Source: Myxococcales bacterium (lineage in GTDB: Bacteria; Myxococcota_A; Polyangia; Haliangiales; Haliangiaceae). Taken from it: 64,000 nucleotides of DNA. The notes under the pieces are model-generated. The model searched no databases and was not told the origin of the DNA. It was given only the letters and a program-made list of their open reading frames with translations. The DNA is taken from positions 1-64,000 of the forward strand of contig JADJJK010000034.1 of NCBI GenBank assembly GCA_016706545.1, in the 5' to 3' direction. A program made the translations under genes and the position numbers. Positions 16,358-27,300 of this stretch are shown piece after piece. Position 1 is the stretch's first letter. The number at the start of each line of letters is the position of its first letter.

Positions 16358-18721
16358 ATGGTCCGTGACCAACCCCCGCCACGCCAGCTCGCGCCCTCCG
16401 CGCCCAGGCCCCCGGCGTGGCGCCGCTTCCTCGCGCGCGCGCGGCGGGTGCCATGGGTGACGCTCGCGCTGGCGGTGGCGCTGGCTGCCAAGTTCGCCGT
16501 CTGCGAGACCTCCGAACGCGAGCGCGACTGCCGCCAGACCGCCCGCGTCGCCACCGATGCGGTCACCGTGCTGGTGTGCCAGGAGGAGTACGCCCGCGCC
16601 AGTGATCCTCAGGTCGGGGCCCTCCTGGCCAATGCGCTCCGCCGCAGCAGCGATCTGCGCGGCGCCAGCGCGGTCGCCAACTCGCTGCTGAGCACGCCCG
16701 CGCGCGCCGACGCGCTGGCGGTCCTGGGCAGGGTCGCGCTCGATGAGAAGCGGTACGAGGATGCCCAGCGCCTGCTGGAGCTGGCGGTCGAGCTTCATGG
16801 CCAGATGTCGAACTGGCGCGCCGAGGGCCGAGCTTGGCGGACGCTCGGCGCCGTTTTTGAACTCCGACATAACTTCTTGGCCTCGCTGCAGGCGATTGAC
16901 CGAGCCGCGAGCGCGGCTCGCAAGGCCGCGGATCGAGAAGGCGAAGGGCTCAGCCACATCGCCGCGGCTCGCATCTTCATCCAGATTGGTCACTTCCCCG
17001 CGGCGAAAACAGAGATCGATAGCGCCGTGCCCCTGGAAGAGACCCCCAGGGACCGCCTCTGGACGATCTATGAGACGGGAAACCTGTATCAGGAGTCGGG
17101 CAGGTTTCATCAGGGAGCGGCCTACTTCGAACGAGCGCTGGCCTTCGCCACAGAGTTCCAGCTCACGTCCTCCTTGTTGTCCCTCCACCTGGAGCTCGCT
17201 GACTGTCTCACCGAGATCGGAGCCCTCGACCAAGCGCAACGCTCCCTTGAAGCGGCCAAGGTGATCGACGTCAACCGCAAGCTGGAGTCCGAGCGCTTGG
17301 CGCTGGAGGGCAGGCTGGCTGAGCGCCGAGGGGAGATCGACCAAGCGATCCTGCTGCTCGAGAAGTCTCTGCCAATGACCAATCCAGAGGAGCTCACCGA
17401 GCTCAATGACATCACGGTCAGCCTGGCTCGCCTGGCGCTGCGGCAAGGCGACCTACAACGAGCCGAGCACAGGGCGCGCGAGGCGATCGCATCGATAAGC
17501 CAGCTCCAGGCAAAGCACCCCCCGCTCCTGTTTCGCTCCCTGCTGCTCGCGCGCTACCGCACTGCTCATGAGCTCTTGCTCCTGGCGCTGGCCCGCGCTG
17601 ACCGCGCCAGCGACGCCTTGCTGGCGCTCGATGACTGGCAGCGGCAGGCGGCCTTCTTCTCCCTGGTCCCCGAGGCCACCGCCAGCGCCTCCATCGCGCT
17701 GCGCGACGCGGCCAACGAGGTGGCCGCGGTCGACCGGCTGCAGACCTCGCTGGCCCAGCGCTGGCGCGACGAGACCAGGGGCGCCGCGAGCTTGCCGGCG
17801 GAGCTCGCCAGCGGCGCCTTGCTGGCGCTGGTGGTGCTCGAGGGCGACCTCTGGCGGATCTCCATCCACGGCGGCGCACCCCACCTGACCCACCTGGGGC
17901 GCATGGCGGACCTGTCCAGGCAGCTCCTCGACAGGCTCCGCGCCGAGCCGCTCAACCTCGAGCTGACCTCTGCCATCGGCCGCCTGCTGGTTCCCCCGGA
18001 GCTGGCGGTGCGCACCTCGCGCCCGCTGCAGCTCTGGCTCGATGACGCGCTGGTGCCCCTGCCCATGGAGGCCCTGCGCGTCAACGGCGCGCCGCTGGTG
18101 GCGCTGCGCCCGCTGGTCCGCGTCCGCCGGCCGCTCACCACCTCGTGTGTCTCGCTGCCGGCTGCCGCACGGGCCACCGTCATCGCCGACGCGCGAGGCG
18201 ACCTGCCCGCCGCGCGCGGCGAGGCGGCCCGCGCCGCCGCGCGCTTCGCGACCAGCAGCCGGCAAGGCGCCGAGGCAACCAAGGCCGCCCTCTGGTCCGC
18301 CGAGGCCACGGACCTCCTGCACGTCGCCGTGCATGGCGAATCCAGCGAGGAGGGCGGCGCCCTGCTCTTGCATGACGGCCCGGTCAAGAGCCTCGACATC
18401 GCCACCCACGGCCGGGCCCCCCCGCGCGTCTTGCTGACCACCTGCGTCTCCGCCATCGCCCATGGCGGACACTACTCGCTCGCCACCGCCTACCTGGCCG
18501 CCGGCGCCCAGCAGGTCATCGCCACCCTGCGCCCCATCTCGGATGAAGGCGCCGCCCTCATCAGCACCCGGCTCTATGAAGCCGGCGCCGCGCTCGATCC
18601 CGTGCGCGCCCTGGCCAAGGTCCAGGCCGAGCTCGCCGCCACCGACAACCAGGACTGGCCCTATTTCGCCGCGTTTGGCCGCGAGACCTGCTCCGACCTG
18701 CTCGAGCCCCGGGGCCCTTGA
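16358..18721 (+). CDS. Membrane-anchored TPR-CHAT protease
   Basis: 787 residues; the ATG at 16358 is chosen because AGGAGAG ends six bases before it. Residues 33-48 form one membrane helix, then about 75-460 are tetratricopeptide-like helical repeats (ALAVLGRVALDEKRYEDAQR, RLWTIYETGNLYQESGRFHQ, ADCLTEIGALDQAQRSLEAA). The C-terminal half is a CHAT (caspase HetF-associated with TPR) domain with the expected catalytic pair: His659 in LLHVAVHGE and Cys696 in VLLTTCVSA, followed by GHYSLATAYLAAGAQQVIAT. CHAT enzymes are caspase-like peptidases that cleave a partner protein after a signal. The next gene, 113 bases on, is a candidate partner. Confidence 0.9.
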   Translation: MVRDQPPPRQLAPSAPRPPAWRRFLARARRVPWVTLALAVALAAKFAVCETSERERDCRQTARVATDAVTVLVCQEEYARASDPQVGALLANALRRSSDLRGASAVANSLLSTPARADALAVLGRVALDEKRYEDAQRLLELAVELHGQMSNWRAEGRAWRTLGAVFELRHNFLASLQAIDRAASAARKAADREGEGLSHIAAARIFIQIGHFPAAKTEIDSAVPLEETPRDRLWTIYETGNLYQESGRFHQGAAYFERALAFATEFQLTSSLLSLHLELADCLTEIGALDQAQRSLEAAKVIDVNRKLESERLALEGRLAERRGEIDQAILLLEKSLPMTNPEELTELNDITVSLARLALRQGDLQRAEHRAREAIASISQLQAKHPPLLFRSLLLARYRTAHELLLLALARADRASDALLALDDWQRQAAFFSLVPEATASASIALRDAANEVAAVDRLQTSLAQRWRDETRGAASLPAELASGALLALVVLEGDLWRISIHGGAPHLTHLGRMADLSRQLLDRLRAEPLNLELTSAIGRLLVPPELAVRTSRPLQLWLDDALVPLPMEALRVNGAPLVALRPLVRVRRPLTTSCVSLPAAARATVIADARGDLPAARGEAARAAARFATSSRQGAEATKAALWSAEATDLLHVAVHGESSEEGGALLLHDGPVKSLDIATHGRAPPRVLLTTCVSAIAHGGHYSLATAYLAAGAQQVIATLRPISDEGAALISTRLYEAGAALDPVRALAKVQAELAATDNQDWPYFAAFGRETCSDLLEPRGP

Positions 18722-18834
18722 TCCATCTTCGGGGCTAGGCGGACCGAAAGTTTCTCACTTTTCTTGTCGTACCCGCGCAACGTTCCCCGCCCACCTGTCG
18801 AAGCACGCAGCAAAGCTCCGAGGAGATAGAGACC

Positions 18835-19563
18835 ATGCGAGTTGGGATGTACGTCTACGGCCCGTCCACCATCACCCTCGACCGCGCGGCGGTCATCACC
18901 CGCCTCGTCGCCAGCGGCGCGCACACCTCGCAGCAGGTGGCCGCCGGCAAGGCGGCGCTGGCCGTGGGGATCTATCGCATCGTCAGCGCCGAGCCGCTCA
19001 CCGTCATTGGCAGCCTCAACTGCGACCTCTTCGTCTCGCTCAGCGACAGCGCCGCCTGGCCCAACCCGGCGGTGACGTTCGGCCGCTTCGCCTGCACGTT
19101 CCCCGAGATCACGTACGCCATGATCCAAGCGTTCTTTCCAGCGACCTCCGGCGGCGCAACCACGGACGAGCAGACCTTCCGCATTGGCGTCTACGCCTAT
19201 GAGACCTCCACCCTGGAGCTGGATCGCACGGTGGTCGTGACCCCGTTCCCGGGGCGAGATCCTGCCGCGGAGCGCAAGCTTGGCCCGGGCAAGGCGCTGC
19301 TCGAACCGGGCATCTACCGAGTCGTCACCGACGCGCCGCTGTCCATCCAGGGCGACGCCAACTGCGACGTCTACGTATCCATCGAGGGGAAGCAACAAAT
19401 CCCGGACATCGCTGCCACCCTGGGCCGGTTCTCCGCGGTCTTCCCCATGGTCACGCAAGCGCAGCTCCAGGAGTTCTTCCCGCTTCTGGCCCGCGGCTTT
19501 GACCTGCAATGGAGCGACGCTGAGACCACGGAGCAGGCAAGCTCCCCCTCTCCGCGGCGCTGA
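18835..19563 (+). CDS. Two-repeat protein, candidate CHAT partner or substrate
   Basis: 242 residues, with a strong GAGGAGATAG ribosome site. The protein is a tandem duplication: residues 1-104 align with 115-218 (MYVYGPSTITLDR with VYAYETSTLELDR; GIYRIVSAEPLTVIGSLNCD with GIYRVVTDAPLSIQGDANCD; TFGRFACTFP with TLGRFSAVFP; IQAFFP with LQEFFP). Each unit is predicted beta-rich with one conserved Cys in NCD. The two units are joined by a short linker (about 105-114, SGGATTDEQT), and a short Ser/Pro tail ends the protein. There is no signal peptide. I recognise no family; its position after the CHAT gene suggests a substrate or effector (inference). Confidence 0.8.
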   Translation: MRVGMYVYGPSTITLDRAAVITRLVASGAHTSQQVAAGKAALAVGIYRIVSAEPLTVIGSLNCDLFVSLSDSAAWPNPAVTFGRFACTFPEITYAMIQAFFPATSGGATTDEQTFRIGVYAYETSTLELDRTVVVTPFPGRDPAAERKLGPGKALLEPGIYRVVTDAPLSIQGDANCDVYVSIEGKQQIPDIAATLGRFSAVFPMVTQAQLQEFFPLLARGFDLQWSDAETTEQASSPSPRR

Positions 19564-19677
19564 GCTGCCGGGGCGCCGCTGCCGGGACGGCAGCGACGCG
19601 ACGAGCGACGCAAGTGAGGATACTCACGTACATCCAAGCAGGCTCGCTTGCCGGCGCACCACGCACAGATCTGGTGA

Positions 19678-19683
19678 TACCTT
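19678..19683 (+). promoter_or_regulatory. -10-like box TACCTT before acidic secreted protein gene
   Basis: TGATACCTT stands 6 bases before the ATG at 19690; no purine-rich ribosome site is well placed. Confidence 0.35.
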
Positions 19684-19689
19684 CAGGCC

Positions 19690-20562
<873 letters not shown>

Positions 20563-20748
20563 CAGCGCCAGCCCCGCGCGCGCGGCGATGGGATCACGGC
20601 CCCAACGTAGCGACCTGCGCCGCGCCCGAGCGCAGCGCCGATGCGGCGCCATGAGCGCCTCTCTTCGCAGCCGTCTCGATCGTCGCCTTGACCGCCCCTG
20701 GAGGATCACCGACGATGAAACCCGATCTCAGGATGAGGGAGCCGCGCC

Positions 20749-22062
20749 GTGACCCAGCCAGACCACCAGCCCTCGGCGTCGCCTCCAGCACAGGGCGATC
20801 CCACCACGGCCGCCGCCGAGCAGGTGCGCGCCGCGATCGGCGCGGCCTGCCGTGGCCTCGTGCAACGCGAAGCGCTGGTCGAGCTGGTCGCGCTGTGCGC
20901 GGTGGCTGGCGAGCACCTGCTGGTGCTCGGCCCGCCGGGCACCGCCAAGAGCGAAGCCGTGCGCCGGATCGCCCAGCGCCTGGGCGGCTCGTACTTCGAG
21001 TACTTGATCGGCCGGTTCACCGAGCCCACAGAGATCTTTGGCCCCATCGATCTGCGGCGCCTGCGCGAGGGCGTCGTGGAGACCGAGACCGCGGGGATGC
21101 TGCCGGAAGCCGAGCTGGCGTTTCTCGATGAGATCTTCCTTGGCTCCACCGCCATCCTCAACACGCTGCTTGGCGTGCTCAACGAACGGACGTTCCGCCG
21201 CGGCCACACGCACGTGCGCTGCCCGCTGCGCGTGTGCGTGGGCGCGTCCAACGCCTTGCCAGAAGAGGAGCAAGGCGGGCAGCTCGCCGCGTTCGCGGAC
21301 CGCTTCCTGGTGCGAACCTTCGTGGAGCCCATCGCCGATTCCGGACTGGAGGAGCTGCTCTCCGCCGGGTGGACGCTCGGCGGCGCGGCGGCGGCCGGGC
21401 CCGCCTCGGGCGCGACCCTCGAGCACATCGACCTGCTGGCGCAGACCGCGCGGGCCATGGATCTGTCCGCGGTGCGCGGCGAGCTCGCGCAGGCCATCCG
21501 GCTCTTGCGCGGCGCCGGCATCGAGCTGAGCGATCGCCGCATCGTGCGGTTGCAACGGCTGGTGGCCGCCGCCGCTGCGCTCGCTGGGCGACGCAGGCCC
21601 ACCAGCGCGGATCTCTGGCCCATCATCTACGCGCTGCCGACGCAAGCAGCCCAGCGCACAGGCCGCGAGGTCCTGCGCGAGCTCCTGGCGGCCTCGCACA
21701 GCTCGTCCCTCCTGGCCGCGGCGGCGGAGAGCTCGCAGGGGCCCCTCGCCCGTGGCGCGCGCCTGCAGCGCGACGCTGCCGCGCTGCTCGCAGCCGAGCC
21801 CCTCGCCACGCCAACCGACGGCGACGCCGGGGCACCCGCGGTCAGCGGCGACGCCGGGGCTCCCGCGGCCAGCAGCGACGCCCGCGCCGACGCCCGCGCC
21901 ACCTGGCACCTCCGGCTCGAGAGCATGGCCCGTGAGATCGATGCCGCGTTCGCCCTGTCCTCCATGCCAGAGGAGCTCGCCGCGGTGCGCGCCGAGATCG
22001 TGCAGCATATCCGCGCCGGCCACGCCGCGACCCTCGCCAGCGCGCCTCGCGTGACCTCGTGA
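20749..22062 (+). CDS. MoxR/RavA-type AAA+ ATPase
   Basis: 437 residues from a GTG with GAGGGAG seven bases upstream. Walker A GPPGTAKS is at 61-68 and Walker B (AELAFLDEIF) at 121-130; sensor 1 is VGASNALPEEE, and the arginine-finger region FADRFLVRTFVEP is present. MoxR ATPases remodel partner proteins, usually together with a vWA protein. Residues about 330-390 are an Ala/Gly/Asp-rich linker made of a repeat (DAGAPAVSGDAGAPAASSDA), absent from typical family members. First gene of a four-gene operon with the vWA-like propeller protein. Confidence 0.9.
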   Translation: MTQPDHQPSASPPAQGDPTTAAAEQVRAAIGAACRGLVQREALVELVALCAVAGEHLLVLGPPGTAKSEAVRRIAQRLGGSYFEYLIGRFTEPTEIFGPIDLRRLREGVVETETAGMLPEAELAFLDEIFLGSTAILNTLLGVLNERTFRRGHTHVRCPLRVCVGASNALPEEEQGGQLAAFADRFLVRTFVEPIADSGLEELLSAGWTLGGAAAAGPASGATLEHIDLLAQTARAMDLSAVRGELAQAIRLLRGAGIELSDRRIVRLQRLVAAAAALAGRRRPTSADLWPIIYALPTQAAQRTGREVLRELLAASHSSSLLAAAAESSQGPLARGARLQRDAAALLAAEPLATPTDGDAGAPAVSGDAGAPAASSDARADARATWHLRLESMAREIDAAFALSSMPEELAAVRAEIVQHIRAGHAATLASAPRVTS

Positions 22063-22075
22063 CCTCGCGCCGCAC

Positions 22076-22510
22076 ATGAGCCCGTCGCGCTTGCCCGTCG
22101 AGCTGGTGCCACGCGCCGAGCCGCTCGAGCCGCTGGCCGCGGTGGGGCTCGGCCCGGTCGCGCGTACGCTGGCCGCGCGCCTGCTGCAGCGCCCTGCCAG
22201 CGAGCTGCGTGAGCTGCGCGGCGTCGCCGGCGTGGCCGTGCTGGCCGTGCTCGGCGCGAGCGACGCGCTGCCGTGGGTCGAGGGCATCACCTACTTCGGT
22301 CGCGATGCTCGCGCGCCGCAGCTCCTCCTCCCCACGACGCTGGCTCCAACGGTGCCTGTCGAGCTGTTCGCGCGCGCTCTCTTGGCCCACCACAAAGATC
22401 TGGCGGCCCCGCTGCTGTTGCTCGGACCACAACGGCGCGTGCTGTCAGTGGCGGCGGCGCTGCCCATCGAGCCCGCCCGCCTGACGCGGTGGCTGGAGGC
22501 GCAGCGATGA
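22076..22510 (+). CDS. Small bpX-type accessory protein of MoxR ternary system
   Basis: 144 residues. It begins 13 bases after the MoxR stop and overlaps the next gene by ATGA (22507-22510). The N-terminal half is helical (PLAAVGLGPVARTLAARLLQ); the second half has a strand-rich pattern (WVEGITYFGRDARAPQLLLP, LGPQRRVLSVAAALPIEPAR) resembling the small bpX0/bpX1-like domains that accompany MoxR-vWA-beta-propeller ternary systems. Exact bpX class not assigned. No catalytic motif is seen. Confidence 0.65.
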   Translation: MSPSRLPVELVPRAEPLEPLAAVGLGPVARTLAARLLQRPASELRELRGVAGVAVLAVLGASDALPWVEGITYFGRDARAPQLLLPTTLAPTVPVELFARALLAHHKDLAAPLLLLGPQRRVLSVAAALPIEPARLTRWLEAQR

Positions 22511-24390
22511 TGGAGCTGCCACCTGCGTTGACCCCATGGGCCAACCAGCTCGAGATCTTCCCTCACGACCTCGCGCTGAGCCTGGGCCAGCTCGCGGCGC
22601 GGCTCTCGAACGCGCTGGGACCATGGCCGCGCCCGAACCAGCAAGCTGGCGAACCCGATGGCTACGACGGCGTGGCGCGCCGTGGCAGCTACCAGCGATT
22701 GCTGCCTGCGGAGTGGCTGCTCCTCGACGAGCTGCCTGACGAGTTCTTGCGCCGCGTCGTGTCGCACGAACATGCGTTCCTGTCGCCGGCCTTCCGCCAG
22801 CACGCGGGCGGCCGTCACTGCCTGGCCGTGCTGGACTCCGGCCCCGAGCAGCTCGGCGCGCCACGCATCGCCCAGCTCGCGCTGCTCGTCGCGCTGGCGG
22901 CGCGCGCCGCAGCTAGCCGCGCCACCTTCGCTTGGGCCACCCTGCGCCCTGGCCCCTTCCTGTGGCACGACGAGCTGTCCAAGGTGAGCGTGCTCGAGCT
23001 AGTGGCCAGCCGCAACGCCCGGCCGCTGGCGCTGCCCGAGCTGGAAGAACGCCTGCGCGAGGCCGAGGCGCTGGCTTGCGCCGCTGGCGCCACGCACGAG
23101 CTGTGGCTCCTGGGCGGCGAGACGCTGGCGACGCTGGGCGCCGCGCGCCACAACCGCACGATCACGGTGACGGAGCTGCTCGCGCCCGGCGCGCCGCAGC
23201 GGGTGCAGGTCGACGTGGCCGATGAGCGGCGCGGGTGGCGCCGCGCCGTGCAGCTCGAGCTGCCCGCCGAGCGACTCGCCGTGCAGCTCCTGCGCGACCC
23301 ATTCGCGATCCGGACGGCGCCGCGGATCGCGAGCGGCGTACCCCTGGGTCTGGGCGCGGCGCTGGGGTTCTCCGGAGACGACCGCCGGCTGTACTGCCGA
23401 GCCGCGGACCACTCGCTGCTCACCCTGCACGTGCCCAACTCCACCCACAGCACGGAGCGGGGGCCAGCGCCGTGTACCTTCCGGCCGCCCTCGGGGCTGC
23501 GCATGATCGCGGTCGGAACCGGCGGCGGCAAGCGCACGACGGTGCTGTGCCAGGAGGGCGATGAGCTGGTCGCGCTCCTGCTATCTCGGCGCGGCGCCAT
23601 CGCCACCGACCAACGCCGCTTCCGTTGTGAGGATGACGGCAGCACGCCGGTGCTGGTGGAGGACGCGCTGCGCCCGCTGTCGGTGCAGAGCGAGGACCGC
23701 GTGCTCTTCGCCGATGACCAGGGAGAGCTGTACGACCTGCACCGGGGCACCTTCCGGCTCGCGGACCGCGGGGTGCTGGACCTGCAAGCCAGCGTCAGCA
23801 AGCTGTGCTGGCTGACCTACCGCGACGACACGCTGCGCTGGTGCTACCTGAGCTCGATGCGCGAGGACCAGCCGCTTCACCCGGCCAAGCAGCAGGTCAT
23901 GTGGCGCGGCCAGGTCACGCGGGCGCTGACCGCGCTGAGCTCCCTGCCGCTGGTGGCGCGTTGCACCGAGGGCCGGTGGACCCTGACCTGCGAGGGCCGG
24001 CTCGACGTGACGCCGGTCGTGCCGCCTGGCGCCACCGTGCATGGCATCCTCACCGGCTACGACACCGACCCATGCTTGCTCGTGCTCGACGCGCAGCGGC
24101 GCCGGCTGCTGGCCATCGGCAGCGACGCGCCGGTCGTGCTGTGTACCTCGATGGAACCGATCACCTCGGCGACGGTCAACCACCGGGGCTCTGTGATCGC
24201 GTACCTGACCGAGACCGGCGACACGGCGCTGTACTCCTATGCCGCGCGCCAGTTCGTGCTGCGCGCCACACAGAGCGCCGAGGGCCCGGGGGCCAGGGCC
24301 GGGGGCGTCGGGGGCGTCGGGGGCGTCGAGGGCGTCGAGGGCGCCGAGGGCGCCGAGGGCACCGGAAGCACCGGAGGCACGGCAGCATGA
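22507..24390 (+). CDS. vWA-like plus beta-propeller (bpX) protein
   Basis: 627 residues. The start at MMELPPALTPW shares ATGA with the previous stop. Residues about 70-250 have a vWA-like fold pattern (CLAVLDSGPEQLGAPRIAQL, LALLVALAARAAASRATFAW) in which the MIDAS DxSxS is reduced to LDSGPE, so metal binding is doubtful. Residues about 260-590 show repeated beta-blade segments (RRLYCRAADHSLLTLHVPNS, DRVLFADDQGELYDLHRGTF, GSVIAYLTETGDTALYSYAA), typical of a seven-bladed-style propeller. The tail is a tripeptide GG(V)/EG(V/A/T) repeat from a 9-base tandem array. This is the middle component of a MoxR-vWA-propeller ternary system; such systems are described as conflict or signalling modules. Confidence 0.75.
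   Translation: MMELPPALTPWANQLEIFPHDLALSLGQLAARLSNALGPWPRPNQQAGEPDGYDGVARRGSYQRLLPAEWLLLDELPDEFLRRVVSHEHAFLSPAFRQHAGGRHCLAVLDSGPEQLGAPRIAQLALLVALAARAAASRATFAWATLRPGPFLWHDELSKVSVLELVASRNARPLALPELEERLREAEALACAAGATHELWLLGGETLATLGAARHNRTITVTELLAPGAPQRVQVDVADERRGWRRAVQLELPAERLAVQLLRDPFAIRTAPRIASGVPLGLGAALGFSGDDRRLYCRAADHSLLTLHVPNSTHSTERGPAPCTFRPPSGLRMIAVGTGGGKRTTVLCQEGDELVALLLSRRGAIATDQRRFRCEDDGSTPVLVEDALRPLSVQSEDRVLFADDQGELYDLHRGTFRLADRGVLDLQASVSKLCWLTYRDDTLRWCYLSSMREDQPLHPAKQQVMWRGQVTRALTALSSLPLVARCTEGRWTLTCEGRLDVTPVVPPGATVHGILTGYDTDPCLLVLDAQRRRLLAIGSDAPVVLCTSMEPITSATVNHRGSVIAYLTETGDTALYSYAARQFVLRATQSAEGPGARAGGVGGVGGVEGVEGAEGAEGTGSTGGTAA
24301..24381 (+). repeat. 9-bp tandem repeat encoding the C-terminal tail of the vWA-propeller protein
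   Basis: Nine units: GGGGGCGTC three times, then GAGGGCGTC, GAGGGCGCC twice, GAGGGCACC, GGAAGCACC and GGAGGCACG, giving a GGV/EGV/EGA/EGT/GST tripeptide tail. Unit-by-unit drift shows slippage followed by point change. Confidence 0.9.
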
Positions 24391-27300
24391 CCGCGCCAGA
24401 ACTCCACCACACGATGTACCGCGGCTCGGTGGTCGCGGCGGGGATCGTGATCGAGACCAGCCTGGTCCCGGAGGCGCTGGTGCGACGTCGCCTCATGGCG
24501 CTCGCCTGGGCGCACCACGAGGCCGCGCCGTCCGTGCCCGGCGCGGACCTGCGTGTGCTCGAGGGCGACGGCTTCGTGGTCGCCTTGTTCTCGCGAGAGG
24601 TTCGACTGGACTGCGCCACCGTCGGCGGCGCGCCGCTCGTGCGCCACGGGACGCTGTGGACCACCGCGCCCCTGGCGCAGCCCCACGAGCCGCCCGCGCA
24701 GGCCGGCCCTGAGAGGATGCTGCGCCTGCATGGCGGGCGCACCCACGCCACCGCGCTCGACGAGCTAGCGCCGCGCGAGCTATCCACCTGGCTCGAGGTC
24801 TCGAGCTTCACCGTGCTCGCAGTGGAGCCGCTGGGCACGCCGGTGACCAAGCCCACCCAGCGCCAGCTCCCTCCCGCGTTGGAGCTCCGCGGCAGGCTCG
24901 ACCTGCGTCCCAGCAGCGAGAGCCGCGCCGCCGCGCAGGCGTTGCAGCTCGCCCTGCGCGCACCGCAGCGCGAGCTGCGTCCGGCGGCCGGACTGGCTGC
25001 GGGGTGGGCCTCGTTGCGCGGGCTCGCCACCGCGCTCTGGCACCTGGGCGCGGGCCTGCGCAGGCGCATCAAGGCGCGGGTGTGGCTCTCCCGCCCCGGC
25101 GCCGTCGGGAATGCGCGGCCCGGTGCCGCCGAGGCGCAAGCGCTCCCCGCTGACCAGCTCGCGGCGCCGCGAGGGCTCTGGCAGCGCGTGAGGCGACAGG
25201 CGCGCGCCCTGGCCGCCCGCGCCATCCTGCAGACCCGCCTGGCCCGCCTCATCGGCCGGAGGCACGCGCAGTATCTGTCGCGGCTGCTCGAGATGTTCGA
25301 GGACAACCGGCTCGACGAGGCGCTCCGTCACGCCATCCCGCTAGGCGATGACACCCACACGCCGCAGCTCCCGCCTTCCCTCGGCCTCCCCGGCCCGCGC
25401 GAGTCGCTGGCGGTAGACCTCGCGCCACGCATGGCGTCGCACAGCCGCGTGCCTCTGCACGAAGACCTGTTCGAGATCCTGCGCCAACGCTATCGCGCCG
25501 CGTTCGAGCGGCTGCGCGCCCACGGCGAGATCGAGAAGGCCGCCTTCGTCCTGGCCGAGCTGCTGCACGCCAACGAAGAGGCGGTGCAGTTCCTGGAGCA
25601 CCACGGCCGCCTGCGGCTCGCCGCGGAGCTCGCAGAGGCGCGCGGCCTGCCACCTGGCCTGGTGATCCGGCAGTGGGTGCTGGCCAAGGATCTGGCCCGC
25701 GCGGTCTCGCTGGCGCAGCGCACCGGGGCCTTCGCGGAGGCCGTGCTGCAGCTTCAGCGCACCCACCCCGTCGCCGCGGACGCCCTGCGCCTGGCGTGGG
25801 CCGAGTCGCTGGCCAAGCGCGGCGCGTACGCTGGCGCCGTCGAGGTGGCCTGGCAACTACCGAACAGCCGTGACCACGTCAAGCGGTGGCTTGGCCACGC
25901 CATCGCGGTCGGAGGTCCGGTCGGCGCGCGCATGCTGATCCGCCAGGTCTGGCTGTTTCCAGAGACCTTCGCGGAGGTCTGCCAGCACCAGCGCGAGCTG
26001 CTACGCAGTCCGGACACCAGCCGGCTGACCCGCCACGCGCTCGCCGAGGAGCTGCTCCAGCTCCCGCCTCGCCCGGAGCTGGCGATCTTGGCGCGCCCCC
26101 TGCTGCGGCGCCTCCTGCAAGACGCGGAGGGGCAGGACCGCGACGGCCTGTCGCATCGGCTGGTGGACGCCACGGGAGACGCCGTGCTGCGCGCCGACCT
26201 GCGTGCGGCCTGGGGCGCCCAGCCCCATCCGCGCGGCGCGGTCGTCGTCTCTGCCCGCGCCATCGGCCAGCACGGCGACTGCGCGATGGCGACGCTCCTG
26301 GATGACGGAGCGGCGGCAAGCGCCAAGCGTCAACGCATGGCCATCCTCGAGAGCGAGAGCGCTCAGCGCGGCGTCCTGCTGGGGGTCGTCGCCTTCGCGC
26401 TCGGCCACATGCCCGCCGACACCGCGTCGGTGGGCGCGCGCGCCCTGGAGGCCTCGGTCCGCCGCCTGCGTCCCTCGCACCACGGAGACCTGGGCGCCGC
26501 GACCGCCGCGCTGGTGACGGCCATGCAGCAGCTCGGCAGCCAGTGGTATCACGAGCGCCATGGTGCTCAGCTCCGGGATCCGCGCGCCGCCAAGGCGACC
26601 CTCGCCACCGTGTGCGGCACCACCCTCGTGCTCGCCCATGTCGGCACCACCCGCGGCTACCTCTTGCGCGAAGGCCGGCTCACTCAGCTCACGCGCGACG
26701 ACACGCTGCTCGAGCAGCTCCGCGCCGCTCGACTGGCCGAGGGCAACCCGATGTCGGCACAGGAGATGGCCGACTTCCCACATCAGGGCATCATCACCAG
26801 CCTCATCGGCACGTCGTCCACCCTGGCGGTGTCCGTCACAGAGCTCGCGCTGCAGCGAGGTGACATCCTCATGCTGTGCAGCGAGCCAGTGTGGACCGCG
26901 CTGACGGATGAAGAGCTAGCGCAGCTCATGCACACCGACCCCACGCCCAAGCGCTCCGCAGAGCACCTCTTGCGCGCCGCGCTGGCCCGCGGCAAGCCGC
27001 AGGTCGCCATCGCGGTGGCTCGCTTCGAGGGTGAAGTCCTGCCGGTCCCGCTGCCGGAGAACACGACCAGACCGCCGCAGCTCCGCCACTACACCGCGCC
27101 AGCTCACGACGCCCCGCATTCCTTGGCGCTGCAGCCGCTGTCGTCTCGCTCCACGCCGCTCTCGCTCTGCTGGCCAAAGGCGCAGCGCGGCAGCGTCCCG
27201 GTCCTGGATGCCGCGCTGCTCCCGGATGGCAAGCTGCTGCTCGCGTTGGGAGAGGCCGGCGCCTGCGTGGTGACGCGAGAGGGCCGCGTCACGGCGCGCT

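Noticed and set aside
16087..16368. Open frame translating the 9-base array as MGETGE repeats
   Set aside because: It overlaps the end of the sigma gene and the start of the CHAT gene, has no ribosome site and no meaningful downstream sequence.
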